34,343 nt of DNA from a virus. This document shows, in pieces, positions 26,957-34,343 of this stretch. The stretch lies in IMG/VR virus record IMGVR_UViG_3300025536_000031, positions 1 through 34,343 of that record, one strand, 5' to 3'. The position numbers and the translations under genes are program-made. The notes below the pieces were generated by a model. The model did not search any database. It was not told the origin of the DNA and saw only the letters and a list, made by a program, of their open reading frames with translations. Every line of letters begins with the position of its first letter. The stretch's first letter is position 1.

Positions 26957-28031
26957 ATAACTCCACTGTTGTGTTTTCCATCTCTGCTGTGGTCGTCTTC
27001 ATCAGCCGACAACACGAATCGTTATCCCCATACGTGATTAACAGAGTGTCTTTTTCCAGAACCATCCCCACAGGGAAAATGCATCGAATTAAGCCCTTTT
27101 TCCTGAAATGGGGTTCTAATGCCATATCAGCCGGTAAATACGATCTATTGGCTGATTTGAGCGGTCTAAAGGGGTGTTTTCCCTCGAATATATAAGCACC
27201 ATTGTCATAATGTATGCATTTGGCGGTTGCCGTGGCCGTGTGAAAGGTGCCCAAGTAATTGCCATCGGGCAGTTGAACACAGTTGCAGTTGCCTCTTAGA
27301 AACTCTTTGAAAAACCACGGGTGATCCCATTCCACTTCGGAAACCTTTGTTGATCGTTTTCCATCCCACTTGTAAACGATGTGGGGACAGACTTGGGCCA
27401 CGAAATACAATTCATCGTCACACACAAAGGGCATCCAATTTTTCTGATGGTCAATCAACTCGGGCGGATCAACTCGGAATTCTGGTGAGTGAATGAAATC
27501 CTCTGATTGGTCTAGGTCAATTAAGATCGTGCCTTTGATGCAAATACGGTGACGCTCGGGCGGCTCGGTGAACCCGGCATAAATCACCAAGAGTTTGTTA
27601 CGATGCCAAATCAACCGTGGATCGGCGCAGTTGGGGGCGAGTTTCAGAGGAAAGAAACCAGTGGCCTTGAATTGTTTATCCAGGTGGCAGGCAATAAACC
27701 GGAATTCGTCTGGACGGTAAACCAAAACATAACCGTCTTTGTATTTCGCCAATCCAGGGTTGAACGATCCTTTCTCGGGCAGGTTCAACCGCACAGAGTT
27801 GGTTGCAAGGTTGGTCGTGTATCGTGGATGTGGTCGGAACACAGGTTTATTTTGATATGCTCCCAACACTCGGCATGCTTTCTCGGCCTCTTCATCGCTG
27901 ACATAAATGCATTGATTACGTTTTACTTTCTTTGCCCAATAGGCTTCGCTGCCCGTGTCGTCAATGATCTGCCCCACCGATGCAGACCACGTTGACTTTA
28001 TTTGTTCTTGGGTAATGCGTAGAAAAGCCAT
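26745..28031 (-). CDS. GH130-like five-bladed beta-propeller protein
   Basis: 428 aa. SFNPGLAKYKDGYVLVYRPDEF, CADPRLIWHRNKLLVIYAGF, KNWMPFVCDDELYFVAQVCPHIVYKWDG, NCVQLPDGNYLGTFHTA and IFPVGMVLEKDTLLITYGDNDSC follow a GH130/GH32-43-like propeller (about residues 70-350), a fold of glycoside hydrolases and phosphorylases. The last 70 residues look like an out-of-frame translation of the gene at 26738-26956. Function could be glycan cleavage or binding on the virion; catalysis not proven. Confidence 0.78.
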   Translation of the reverse strand: MAFLRITQEQIKSTWSASVGQIIDDTGSEAYWAKKVKRNQCIYVSDEEAEKACRVLGAYQNKPVFRPHPRYTTNLATNSVRLNLPEKGSFNPGLAKYKDGYVLVYRPDEFRFIACHLDKQFKATGFFPLKLAPNCADPRLIWHRNKLLVIYAGFTEPPERHRICIKGTILIDLDQSEDFIHSPEFRVDPPELIDHQKNWMPFVCDDELYFVAQVCPHIVYKWDGKRSTKVSEVEWDHPWFFKEFLRGNCNCVQLPDGNYLGTFHTATATAKCIHYDNGAYIFEGKHPFRPLKSANRSYLPADMALEPHFRKKGLIRCIFPVGMVLEKDTLLITYGDNDSCCRLMKTTTAEMENTTVELYESQIENVDSGDQLCLPERGDSGHGKVSRGTKVVGKGRSSASARANRNSRHAKDSGTSHVEAEQTAKGEE

Positions 28032-28034
28032 TGG

Positions 28035-28415
28035 TTACTCTGGCTTGTAATATTGGCCCGTATGGCTGTCGAGCCATGATCCACTGTCGGCATCATAAGC
28101 GGGCAAGGTGGAATAGAACGGCACAGACACATCAATAGCTTCGTTGCCTTGCCAAACTGGATTGTTGGGAACCCCGTTTGTGTAAAAGTTATCACTCAAG
28201 TAAAACTCATCGCTATTGTGTATGCGAATGAGATTGGCAAACTGCCTTGGCGAGAGTGTGCCGGTAAGCAACTCGGGCGCACATCGTGTGCATAGTGTGT
28301 AAACGCCGTCTATCCTAACGATGACGTGTTTACATTCCTGCGGCATTGAATGCTGACAGGCTTCACAAAGAAATGTCATGGGCTGTTGGTGTCCTCTTTT
28401 TTTGACAAAAAACAT
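28035..28415 (-). CDS. Small Cys-rich protein after the capsid gene
   Basis: 126 aa from ATG 28415, or 114 aa from ATG 28379. FLCEACQHSMPQECKHVIVRIDGVYTLCTRCAPELLTG gives a C-x2-C ... C ... C-x2-C zinc finger; the C-terminal half has SDNFYTNGVPNNPVWQGNEAIDVSVPFY. The TANATA element is 27 bases upstream of 28415. A hairpin AAAGC-AGC-GCTTT follows it. Virion or assembly role by context. Confidence 0.68.
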   Translation of the reverse strand: MFFVKKRGHQQPMTFLCEACQHSMPQECKHVIVRIDGVYTLCTRCAPELLTGTLSPRQFANLIRIHNSDEFYLSDNFYTNGVPNNPVWQGNEAIDVSVPFYSTLPAYDADSGSWLDSHTGQYYKPE

Positions 28416-28442
28416 ACTCGTGGAGCGGGTAAAGCGCTGCTT

Positions 28443-28448
28443 TATTTA
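28443..28448 (-). promoter_or_regulatory. TANATA element (TAAATA) after the capsid terminator
   Basis: Minus-strand GACTAAATAAAGC, 16 bases beyond the capsid terminator stem, followed by a short AAAGC-AGC-GCTTT hairpin. Confidence 0.5.
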
Positions 28449-28464
28449 GTCACAGCAATAAAAA

Positions 28465-28492
28465 AACCCAACTGGCTTTCACCAGTTGGGTT
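28465..28492 (-). terminator. Terminator after major capsid gene
   Basis: 12-bp AACCCAACTGGC/T-type stem (AACCCAACTGG and CCAGTTGGGTT) around TTTCA, followed by a T run on the minus strand. Confidence 0.88.
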
Positions 28493-28514
28493 TGAAAGGT
28501 CAGCAAACAATGGA

Positions 28515-29717
28515 TTATGACGAACCCATTTGCAAATAGTATATTGCCTTGGCATCGACAACCGCACCATCACCATAGGCTGTGTAGCGGAAACCGAGAT
28601 CATCGGTGGCCCAATACAGATATGGGTTGATGCTCAACTCGGCACTGTCAATGTCACGAATGACATAACCAGCCTTGAAGTTTCCATAAAGGATACTCTT
28701 GGCTAGATGCCCTGTTGCCATAGCGTTGTTGAGAACAACACGCTTGCCTAGCAACTGTAGCGGCGCACCCTCTTGGATGTTGCCCGTGCCGAATAGTGGA
28801 CGATCTTGCTCATCCAAAATCTTTCGCACGATGGCAAAAGTATTCTGGTGCATCATAAAGACACACTCGCCAGCCGATTCATAAGCAACGTTCAACGAAT
28901 TCTGCAAATCAACTAGGTTGTTATAAGAAATCGCTGTGGCACTTGCTGTGTCCACTCCACTATCGGTTGCACCAACAACAGCGCCAGTTGGCTCGGTTGT
29001 GCCACCACCAACGGTGAACAATGCGTTTTGTTTGCGTGCAACACGATCAAACAAAACATCGCCCAACCACTGTTCAACAGGGAAACCAGAATTGCGAAGC
29101 AATTTCTTGGAAACTCTCTGAACGTGGCTATCAACTCGCCAATCATAAAGAATGATTTCGCTAGTTGCCACGTCGTTTGTTGAATCATCGGCACTGGCGA
29201 CGTGTTCGCCAACAACGGCACCGGAAACGGTTGAATCATCAACTTTCGGGATGTGTAGGTTTTCACCTGCGGCTGTCGGATAAACCGTGCAACCGGCTTG
29301 ACGCATTCCAGCATAGGACGCCAGAACCTTCACATAAGAGTCATAGAAACTCTTGGGAACGAATTCACCAGCAGCATTGGCACCTGTTCCAACGCTGGAC
29401 ACAGCACGGAATTCAAGGTTTGAACTGCCGTTATAATTTCTGACTTTGTTCCAGAATGCCGTGCGGTATTCTGGGCTGTCGATTCCCTTAGCGGTTTCAC
29501 GCTCTTCGGAAATCAATCTTTCTTCTGTGACCTTTTCAAGGTCTGCAATTTTGTTCAGCCGCTCGACCTGACTTGTAATTTCGTCGATGCGTGCAAAACG
29601 CTTTTCAACTTCTGCGGTCTGCTCGGCACTTAGTTCGCCAGCATTAACCAAGGAACGAGTTTCCTTGACCAACTTGGCTTTCTCTTCACCAAGAGACTTG
29701 ATATCTAACCATGACAT
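28515..29717 (-). CDS. Major capsid protein, HK97 fold
   Basis: 400 aa. Residues 1-75 form a Glu/Lys-rich coiled coil (delta or scaffold domain) that the prohead protease probably removes. Residues from about 105: SSVGTGANAAGEFVPKSFYDSYVKVLASYAGMRQAGC, VYPTAAGENLHIPKV, QRVSKKLLRNSGFPVEQWLGDVL and GYVIRDIDSAELSINPYLYW, FRYTAYGDGAVVDAKAIYYLQM are typical of HK97-type capsids. Upstream of the gene are a terminator and a TAGATA element. Confidence 0.94.
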   Translation of the reverse strand: MSWLDIKSLGEEKAKLVKETRSLVNAGELSAEQTAEVEKRFARIDEITSQVERLNKIADLEKVTEERLISEERETAKGIDSPEYRTAFWNKVRNYNGSSNLEFRAVSSVGTGANAAGEFVPKSFYDSYVKVLASYAGMRQAGCTVYPTAAGENLHIPKVDDSTVSGAVVGEHVASADDSTNDVATSEIILYDWRVDSHVQRVSKKLLRNSGFPVEQWLGDVLFDRVARKQNALFTVGGGTTEPTGAVVGATDSGVDTASATAISYNNLVDLQNSLNVAYESAGECVFMMHQNTFAIVRKILDEQDRPLFGTGNIQEGAPLQLLGKRVVLNNAMATGHLAKSILYGNFKAGYVIRDIDSAELSINPYLYWATDDLGFRYTAYGDGAVVDAKAIYYLQMGSS

Positions 29718-29823
29718 ATTTGGTATCTTTCAAAAAAAGGTATCCCTGCCGAAGTGGCAAAGATTTGGTGAACCTTGTTTTGATTGGGTAGCAACGGCTC
29801 CAAAAATCTAAACGGCTCGAAAG

Positions 29824-29829
29824 TATCTA
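29824..29829 (-). promoter_or_regulatory. TANATA element (TAGATA) of the capsid gene
   Basis: Minus-strand TGCCTAGATACTTTC, about 106 bases before the capsid ATG and just after the protease terminator. This message would have a long leader, unlike the other TANATA units. Confidence 0.48.
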
Positions 29830-29867
29830 GGCAGGTGCGTTTGATTTTTATTTGAGCGCATAGAAAA

Positions 29868-29899
29868 GGGGGCTGGTGAGAGTCAAAGCACCAGCCCCC
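29868..29899 (-). terminator. Terminator after the protease gene
   Basis: 11-bp stem GGGGGCTGGTG / CACCAGCCCCC with T run on the minus strand. It separates the protease and capsid messages. Confidence 0.85.
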
Positions 29900-29927
29900 A
29901 AGGGAGAAAACCTATGGCAAGGCTTTC

Positions 29928-30611
29928 TTACGCATCTAGTTCATATAGTTTCTGCTTTAATTGCAGTGCCTTCATCTTCAATTCAGCAGCATCTTTGGCG
30001 GCTTGGTCTGCCTCTGTGGCCTTGGTTTCCTCTGCCTTTTCCTCGACTGCCACGGCTGCCCGCCGTTCAACCTCACGTTCAATAGATCGAGCGGCAACAC
30101 CCACGCTGGTTTGTGTGTAGGCAGGATCAACCACAACGGCCACATCAAAAAGCGTGGCTTCGTGCAACTCTCTCACCCAACCTTGTTCTTTTTCTTCCCG
30201 CACTAGTTCCCGCTGGCAGGTAAAAGCGAAACTCATTCCCTGATAATTCCTGTGCTTGATATCGGCAATCAAGTCTTTGGCTCGGGTGGTGTCCGCAAGG
30301 TCTGCTTCAATGCGAAGACCTAAAGCATCCTCGGAAAGTCTGAGCGTGCCGCCACTGGTGCGAGCTAAAATCCTGTCGTTATCGTGGTCGATGTTCGCAA
30401 CCACGTCTTCGGGGAATTTATTTCGCTTGCTGATGGTGTCGGTAAACGCACCTGGACGGATGATCTCACGGATTTCCCCATACTGCGGGTGATGCATCAG
30501 GCGGGATGGTGCATTAAACTTCGCTGCATATCCATTGATTTGAACCCTGCCGCCTTCCAAAAAGCGAACCTCTAAATCATCAACAGGCAAAAACCTAGTC
30601 TCTCGTTCCAT
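29928..30611 (-). CDS. Prohead protease, HK97 type (peptidase family S78)
   Basis: 227 aa. Catalytic set His76 (NIDHDN), Ser127 (GMSFAF) and Glu151 (HEATLFDV) is complete. The N-terminal RVQINGYAAKFN and IRPGAF are typical. The C-terminus is an Ala/Glu/Lys-rich coiled coil (AVAVEEKAEETKATEADQAAKDAAELKMKALQLKQKL), which may act as an internal scaffold. Start ATG 30611 follows TTGGAGAACA; a longer frame to 30746 overlaps the portal by 152 bases. Confidence 0.92.
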   Translation of the reverse strand: MERETRFLPVDDLEVRFLEGGRVQINGYAAKFNAPSRLMHHPQYGEIREIIRPGAFTDTISKRNKFPEDVVANIDHDNDRILARTSGGTLRLSEDALGLRIEADLADTTRAKDLIADIKHRNYQGMSFAFTCQRELVREEKEQGWVRELHEATLFDVAVVVDPAYTQTSVGVAARSIEREVERRAAVAVEEKAEETKATEADQAAKDAAELKMKALQLKQKLYELDA

Positions 30612-32244
30612 TGTTCTCCAATAATGCTTGTGTAATTTGCTTAGCTCTCGATTCCATCCACTCTTGCAAGATTCCTTCCAATTTCTCCACAGAACCCACG
30701 GCGTTTTGCAACGCTCTCTTGCTCTCTTCGCAATGCGTGATTGCAAACCTATCTAGCACAGCCGAAGCGTTTTCTTCGCCGACAAGCACTGTTAGGGATG
30801 GCTTCATCACTTCGGCAACGTGGCTTTGGTGATCGTTGTAAAATTCATCAGCCCACGAATTAAATTCGTCGCCCGTGTGTTTCTTCATCGCCCGCTTAAT
30901 CGCATTGATTTCCTTGGTCAAAATTCTGCGGATACCATCAGCCAACACAGGGGCAAACGCCTTTTCTTCAAAGGTGCTTTTGGGTGTGTTCGGATTTAGG
31001 ATTTCCTCTGGTGGTTGTTCATCGACAGGCGGCTCGGGCTGATCGTCGGTCCCCAGTTGATCGGACGCCTGTGCCATATTCATTGGCATAATAGGTTGGT
31101 CGAATTCTGGCCCCCACTTCGGCAAGTTCTCTCGGGTTCTTTGTTCATTGACTGTTTCCCACGGCATTCCACCGTTGGCAATCTTGTTCGCTTCGTAACG
31201 TGTCTTAACGTCTGCCCGCAACAGACTATCCACGTTGAAGCGATGGAAATAACCACTAGCCTTTTCCTCTTCGGTGAATAACTTGCGGTCAATCTCTGCC
31301 TCTACCTTGTCCACCCACGGGCGCAGTGTGTATTTCTCAAAATCCAAACTCTCTGCTTCGGGTGACTTGCTGGACGTTTCCAGACCGACCATATACGGAC
31401 GCACACGATAGATTTGGCATATACTCCGTGCCTGATATTGTCTGGCCTCTAAAAATTGGCTGTCGTGGTTGGAGTAACCCTTTGGTTTCCATTCGATGCC
31501 GTGCATATAGAAAGGCGTTTTGCCTGCCTCTTCAAGCCCACGGCTCTTGTCCATTTGCTCTTTGAATTGTTCCAAGGCTTCATCGGTGCCGAAACTGCCC
31601 TGCATTGTGAGATAACCATCGGAATGATTACCGTTGCCGAAATATCTCGCACCATACATTTCAGCCGCCAGAGCCAATTCAAAGGTTCGCTTGTTTTTCA
31701 GCACGGGCGAAACACCCATGAAACCATCGGTGGTCATTCCAGCGATGTGGAACATTTCGGATGGGGCAATGGGTTTTTGTTTGTAAATGTAGAATGGATG
31801 CCCACCATTTAATTCAAACTTGACTTGCTTGGGATTCAATACGGTTAGGGTTGGGCGGCTGCCGTTCCTACCAATCAAAGAGAAATGGTTGCCGTGTGTG
31901 CAAAGGTTGGTGGCGACAACCTGCCAGAATGCAACCGATGTATATAACTCTTCATGTGGGTTGCGAACTAGTTTTGTTGTGGAATGATCCTCAACTAGTT
32001 CCCTGCCCTCGGTGGTTTTCTTGTAAGTCTTTCCCGATTGGGCCACGCTGGCGAGTATCCCACCGATGAATTCAATACAGGAAAGGCCAGTTGAGGTTTC
32101 TAAAACAGACTCTTCGGTGATGTTGATTCCCGTGTCTGTGTTGCCAACCTTGTATGTATTCCAACCAATTTCGTGAAGTGGCAATTGTTGTTCGTATGCT
32201 CTACGCTCTGGCTTTTTCCAGCCCATCCAAGTGAATAATCCCAT
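30595..32244 (-). CDS. Portal protein, HK97 type
   Basis: 549 aa from ATG 32244 (MGLFTWMGWKKPERR). Residues about 55-320 carry the phage portal pattern: LSCIEFIGGILASVAQ, LVRNPHEELYTSVAFWQVV, MFHIAGMTTDGFMGVSPVLKN, QARSICQIYRVRPYMVGL. A C-terminal Pro/Glu-rich linker and helical part follow (about 410-549). Start chosen because TAGATA lies 8 bases upstream; the longer frame to 32280 would overlap TerL. It ends 16 bases inside the protease gene, coupled. Confidence 0.93.
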   Translation of the reverse strand: MGLFTWMGWKKPERRAYEQQLPLHEIGWNTYKVGNTDTGINITEESVLETSTGLSCIEFIGGILASVAQSGKTYKKTTEGRELVEDHSTTKLVRNPHEELYTSVAFWQVVATNLCTHGNHFSLIGRNGSRPTLTVLNPKQVKFELNGGHPFYIYKQKPIAPSEMFHIAGMTTDGFMGVSPVLKNKRTFELALAAEMYGARYFGNGNHSDGYLTMQGSFGTDEALEQFKEQMDKSRGLEEAGKTPFYMHGIEWKPKGYSNHDSQFLEARQYQARSICQIYRVRPYMVGLETSSKSPEAESLDFEKYTLRPWVDKVEAEIDRKLFTEEEKASGYFHRFNVDSLLRADVKTRYEANKIANGGMPWETVNEQRTRENLPKWGPEFDQPIMPMNMAQASDQLGTDDQPEPPVDEQPPEEILNPNTPKSTFEEKAFAPVLADGIRRILTKEINAIKRAMKKHTGDEFNSWADEFYNDHQSHVAEVMKPSLTVLVGEENASAVLDRFAITHCEESKRALQNAVGSVEKLEGILQEWMESRAKQITQALLENNGTRD

Positions 32245-32252
32245 AGTATGGA

Positions 32253-32258
32253 TATCTA
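32253..32258 (-). promoter_or_regulatory. TANATA element (TAGATA) of the portal gene
   Basis: Minus-strand CCCTAGATATCC, 8 bases before the portal ATG, 13 bases after the TerL stop. No Shine-Dalgarno sequence in the gap. Confidence 0.5.
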
Positions 32259-32270
32259 GGGGAATGGGCA

Positions 32271-33833
32271 TCAAATCCAAATCATTGCCCGGCCATTGAT
32301 TATGTTTTTATCTGGCTTGGGCAGAGTGATCCCGATTGCCATACAAAGTGCTACGATCCCATCCACCTTGTCTTTGGATTTGCGTTTGGTCGGTTTGATG
32401 TTGCCTGCCGCATCCGTTTCAACCACACAGTTGCCAGCCATCCAATCCAAGATGGGATTATCAAACTTCAATTGATGGGTCAAAATCAGCCGCTCTAGTT
32501 CCTTGCTGGCAGGTGACATTGATAGGAAACCCTGCCCATACGCTTCCAGGTTGAAGCCATCGCCCGTGAGTTGGGTTGAAATGTGGACGGAATTAAACAC
32601 ACGATCCACGGCAATCCGGTCAATGTGGTATTCCTTGCGAAGCCTGTTGATCGTCGCTCGCACCACATCGTAATCCGTGGCGTTGCCCTCGGTGAGCGTC
32701 AACAATTTTCGCTTCGCCCACACTTGATAATGTGGCTTGTCTTTGGCTGCCTCTTCGGGCAGGAAAAAGAACGGCAACACCGTATGGCTTTCTGGCGAAT
32801 ACATCACAAAGGATGTGAAGTCTGAAACGCTCGCAAGGTCCAGACCACAAATCCATTTCTCTTTGGTCAAGTTGCTGTGGTCTGGCTTTTCGCATTGCTC
32901 CCAATGTTTCATTGGCAACCAACCATCAACGTATTTGTCCAACCATTGATTCAAATATTTCTGGCGAAACTTTCGCTCTTCGCTCGGCAACTCTTTCGCC
33001 AGTTGGAATTCAGACCGGATGAAATCGAGATTGCAGAAATCCCCAAGGGCAGGCATTGCCTTATACCAATTGGCTTCATCCCGCCATGATTCCTCTGGCT
33101 CTTTCGGGCATTCGTGGACACAGGCAAAGAAAGATGGATCAAAGGTAGGATCGTCCAAGACTTTCTTGGCATACGTGTATTGTTCAAAGCACTTGCTGTT
33201 GGGGTCTGTGCCCGCCGTGCTGATGGTGATAAGCAGAGGTTCTTTCGTTCCGCCAAAACTGCTGGTGAGTGAATCCCACAGATTGTTATTTTTGTGGGCG
33301 AACAATTCATCAATGATGGCAACCGTGGGGCCAGAGCCTTCATCCCGTGCGCCTTCACTCGAAAGGCTGATGATTTCATTGCCCTTTTCCTCCCACGCAA
33401 TGCGGTATTTGTAGGGCTGTAAAAGGCATATCTTTTTGAGGGTGGGTGATTGCTTTATGAAATCTGCAATCATCTTCCAAATGTGTAAGGCTTGTTCTCG
33501 TTTGGCTGCCCCGATGTAAATGGTCTGGCCTTGCTTGCCCGAGCCGACAAGGAAATAGAGGGCAAGGGCGGCAATCAGTTGTGACTTGCCTTGCTTGCGT
33601 CCGAAACTGATGTAAGCCTTTTTGCATTGGCGTTTGCCTGTGGCAGGATCGACGTTCAGCAAGCCACGGATAATGTCACACTGCCACGGCCTGAGGTTGA
33701 ACGGCTCGCCACGGTAATTGTGAGTGTGCTTGAGGCGATTTATAAAACGAATTGCACGCTCTGCCTCTTCGTGGTTTGTCTTGTCGGCTGCTATTCCGCT
33801 AACCAACTGATTTTTAGATTCGATGTAACTCAT
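32271..33833 (-). CDS. terL: Terminase large subunit
   Basis: 520 aa. Walker A-like GRKQGKS at 78-84 and Walker B VAIIDE at 171-176 (Asp175, Glu176). Nuclease domain with GLDLASVSDFTSF, IAVDRVFNSV and SKDKVDGIVALCMA. This is the HK97-like TerL type, a P-loop ATPase that pumps DNA through the portal. Start ATG 33833 has no ribosome site; the upstream sequence CATATCTATTTGT is a poor TANATA match. A terminator separates it from TerS. Confidence 0.95.
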   Translation of the reverse strand: MSYIESKNQLVSGIAADKTNHEEAERAIRFINRLKHTHNYRGEPFNLRPWQCDIIRGLLNVDPATGKRQCKKAYISFGRKQGKSQLIAALALYFLVGSGKQGQTIYIGAAKREQALHIWKMIADFIKQSPTLKKICLLQPYKYRIAWEEKGNEIISLSSEGARDEGSGPTVAIIDELFAHKNNNLWDSLTSSFGGTKEPLLITISTAGTDPNSKCFEQYTYAKKVLDDPTFDPSFFACVHECPKEPEESWRDEANWYKAMPALGDFCNLDFIRSEFQLAKELPSEERKFRQKYLNQWLDKYVDGWLPMKHWEQCEKPDHSNLTKEKWICGLDLASVSDFTSFVMYSPESHTVLPFFFLPEEAAKDKPHYQVWAKRKLLTLTEGNATDYDVVRATINRLRKEYHIDRIAVDRVFNSVHISTQLTGDGFNLEAYGQGFLSMSPASKELERLILTHQLKFDNPILDWMAGNCVVETDAAGNIKPTKRKSKDKVDGIVALCMAIGITLPKPDKNIINGRAMIWI

Positions 33834-33860
33834 ACAAATAGATATGAGTGTGCATCAACA

Positions 33861-33888
33861 AAAACACCCGCATTTCTGCGGGTGTTTT
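33861..33888 (-). terminator. Terminator between TerS and TerL
   Basis: AAAACACCCGC / GCGGGTGTTTT stem (11 bp) with 6-base loop and T runs on both strands. Placing a terminator between the two terminase genes is unusual. Confidence 0.85.
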
Positions 33889-33920
33889 GTTTGTAGTGAA
33901 AGAGCTTCGTTCAACTCTAT

Positions 33921-34292
33921 CTATTCAAGAAACTCTGAAAAATCATCGTTAGGATCAACGGGCGGCACGTCATCTAGTTTCATTCGTCGGCGGCTCTGTG
34001 GTGTTAAACCAAGCGTGGCGGATATCTTTGCCAGTTGGTTATCTGCCGCCTGTTTGATTGTGACCCACGGGTTAGAATATGCGCCACCCGTCTTGCCAGA
34101 AATCAAAACAGGTGATTCCTTTTTCAGTGCTGCCCGTGCTTGCTCTTGGTCTGTCCAAGCCAAAACGTATAGTTCAACAATGTCAGCATCGGCAGTGTTG
34201 AACGTGCCAACCGCCTTCAATCGTTCTATCAACTGTGTCCATTTTTTCTTTTGGGCAGCGTTGAAATACTTAGGTGCTGTTGTTTGTCTCAT
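33921..34292 (-). CDS. terS: Terminase small subunit, P27-like
   Basis: 123 aa. FNTADADIVELYVLAWTDQEQARAALKKESPVLISGKTGGAYSNPWVTIKQAADNQLAKISATLGLTPQSRRRM is the P27/Terminase_4 pattern. Acidic tail (DVPPVDPNDDFSEFLE). The ATG has no ribosome site; TAGATA lies 4 bases upstream. If the window is circular, this gene follows the HNH and 84-aa genes. Confidence 0.9.
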   Translation of the reverse strand: MRQTTAPKYFNAAQKKKWTQLIERLKAVGTFNTADADIVELYVLAWTDQEQARAALKKESPVLISGKTGGAYSNPWVTIKQAADNQLAKISATLGLTPQSRRRMKLDDVPPVDPNDDFSEFLE

Positions 34293-34296
34293 GCTT

Positions 34297-34302
34297 TATC
34301 TA
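34297..34302 (-). promoter_or_regulatory. TANATA element (TAGATA) of TerS
   Basis: Minus-strand CTATAGATAAAGC then ATG, near the right edge of the window. Spacing of 4 bases to the start codon. Confidence 0.5.
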
Positions 34303-34343
34303 TAGAGGGCCACCCCGAAAACCGTATATCTCAAAATGGAAGG

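Noticed and set aside
33833-33850. TANATA element before TerL
   Set aside because: The sequence CATATCTATTTGT matches only five of six positions, so it was not listed as a feature.
33917-33922. TAGATA at the end of TerS as a TerL promoter
   Set aside because: A strong terminator lies between it and TerL, so it is unlikely to serve that gene; probably a chance match with the stop codon TAG.
1-34343. tRNA genes or CRISPR array
   Set aside because: No cloverleaf with TTCGA-type arm and no regularly spaced palindromic repeats with unique spacers were seen; the only evenly spaced repeats are the iterons and the GCCAAAA boxes.

Overview
This window looks like the whole genome, or nearly the whole genome, of a temperate siphovirus with an HK97-type head. 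No host genes are visible. The two ends appear to join. The leftmost genes on the minus strand (HNH endonuclease at 246-563, small protein at 5-259) read towards base 1, and the small terminase at the right edge (33921-34292) would follow directly if the molecule were circular. That restores the common order HNH - TerS - TerL - portal - protease - capsid. The host cannot be fixed from the sequence. The DNRLRE-like and D-x-FNRA domains in tail proteins and the many small Cys-rich proteins resemble what I associate with Planctomycetota and relatives, but this is a weak inference.

Layout, minus strand unless stated. 34.3-28.5 kb: packaging and head (TerS, TerL, portal, prohead protease, major capsid). 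28.4-24.0 kb: Cys-rich protein, GH130-like beta-propeller, small proteins, head-tail connector carrying an inserted beta domain, head-tail adaptor, HK97 gp10-like protein and a DUF3168-type tail terminator. 24.0-16.3 kb: tail tube, tail assembly chaperones with a programmed -1 frameshift, tape measure, distal tail and a 773-aa fibre-like protein, interrupted by a plus-strand homing endonuclease at 22.1 kb. 16.2-13.1 kb: basic protein, a second homing endonuclease, a candidate attP and a large serine recombinase. 13.0-11.3 kb: a small-gene operon flanked by related inverted repeats. 8.1-11.2 kb, plus strand: a run of eleven small genes, many Cys-rich. 8.0-5.4 kb: a regulator with three HTH-like modules, then a plasmid-like replicon (two-winged-helix Rep, iterons beside an AT-rich stretch, candidate antisense RNA and leader pseudoknot). 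5.3-4.4 kb: a four-gene operon with a ribbon-helix-helix protein and a stand-alone RNA polymerase alpha-CTD-like protein. 4.35 kb to base 5: second DUF3168-like fusion, tail spike, trypsin-like protease, HNH.

Two promoter classes are visible. Three early-type units (4.4-5.3 kb, 11.4-12.9 kb, recombinase) have sigma70-like TTTACW-N16-TATAnn promoters, and two of these share an almost identical operator-like spacer. Most structural units instead carry a TANATA element, often just after a terminator and often only 4-8 bases before the start codon with no Shine-Dalgarno sequence. This suggests a phage-specific late promoter, partly leaderless mRNAs, and a possible role for the alpha-CTD-like protein. 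No endolysin or holin is recognisable.
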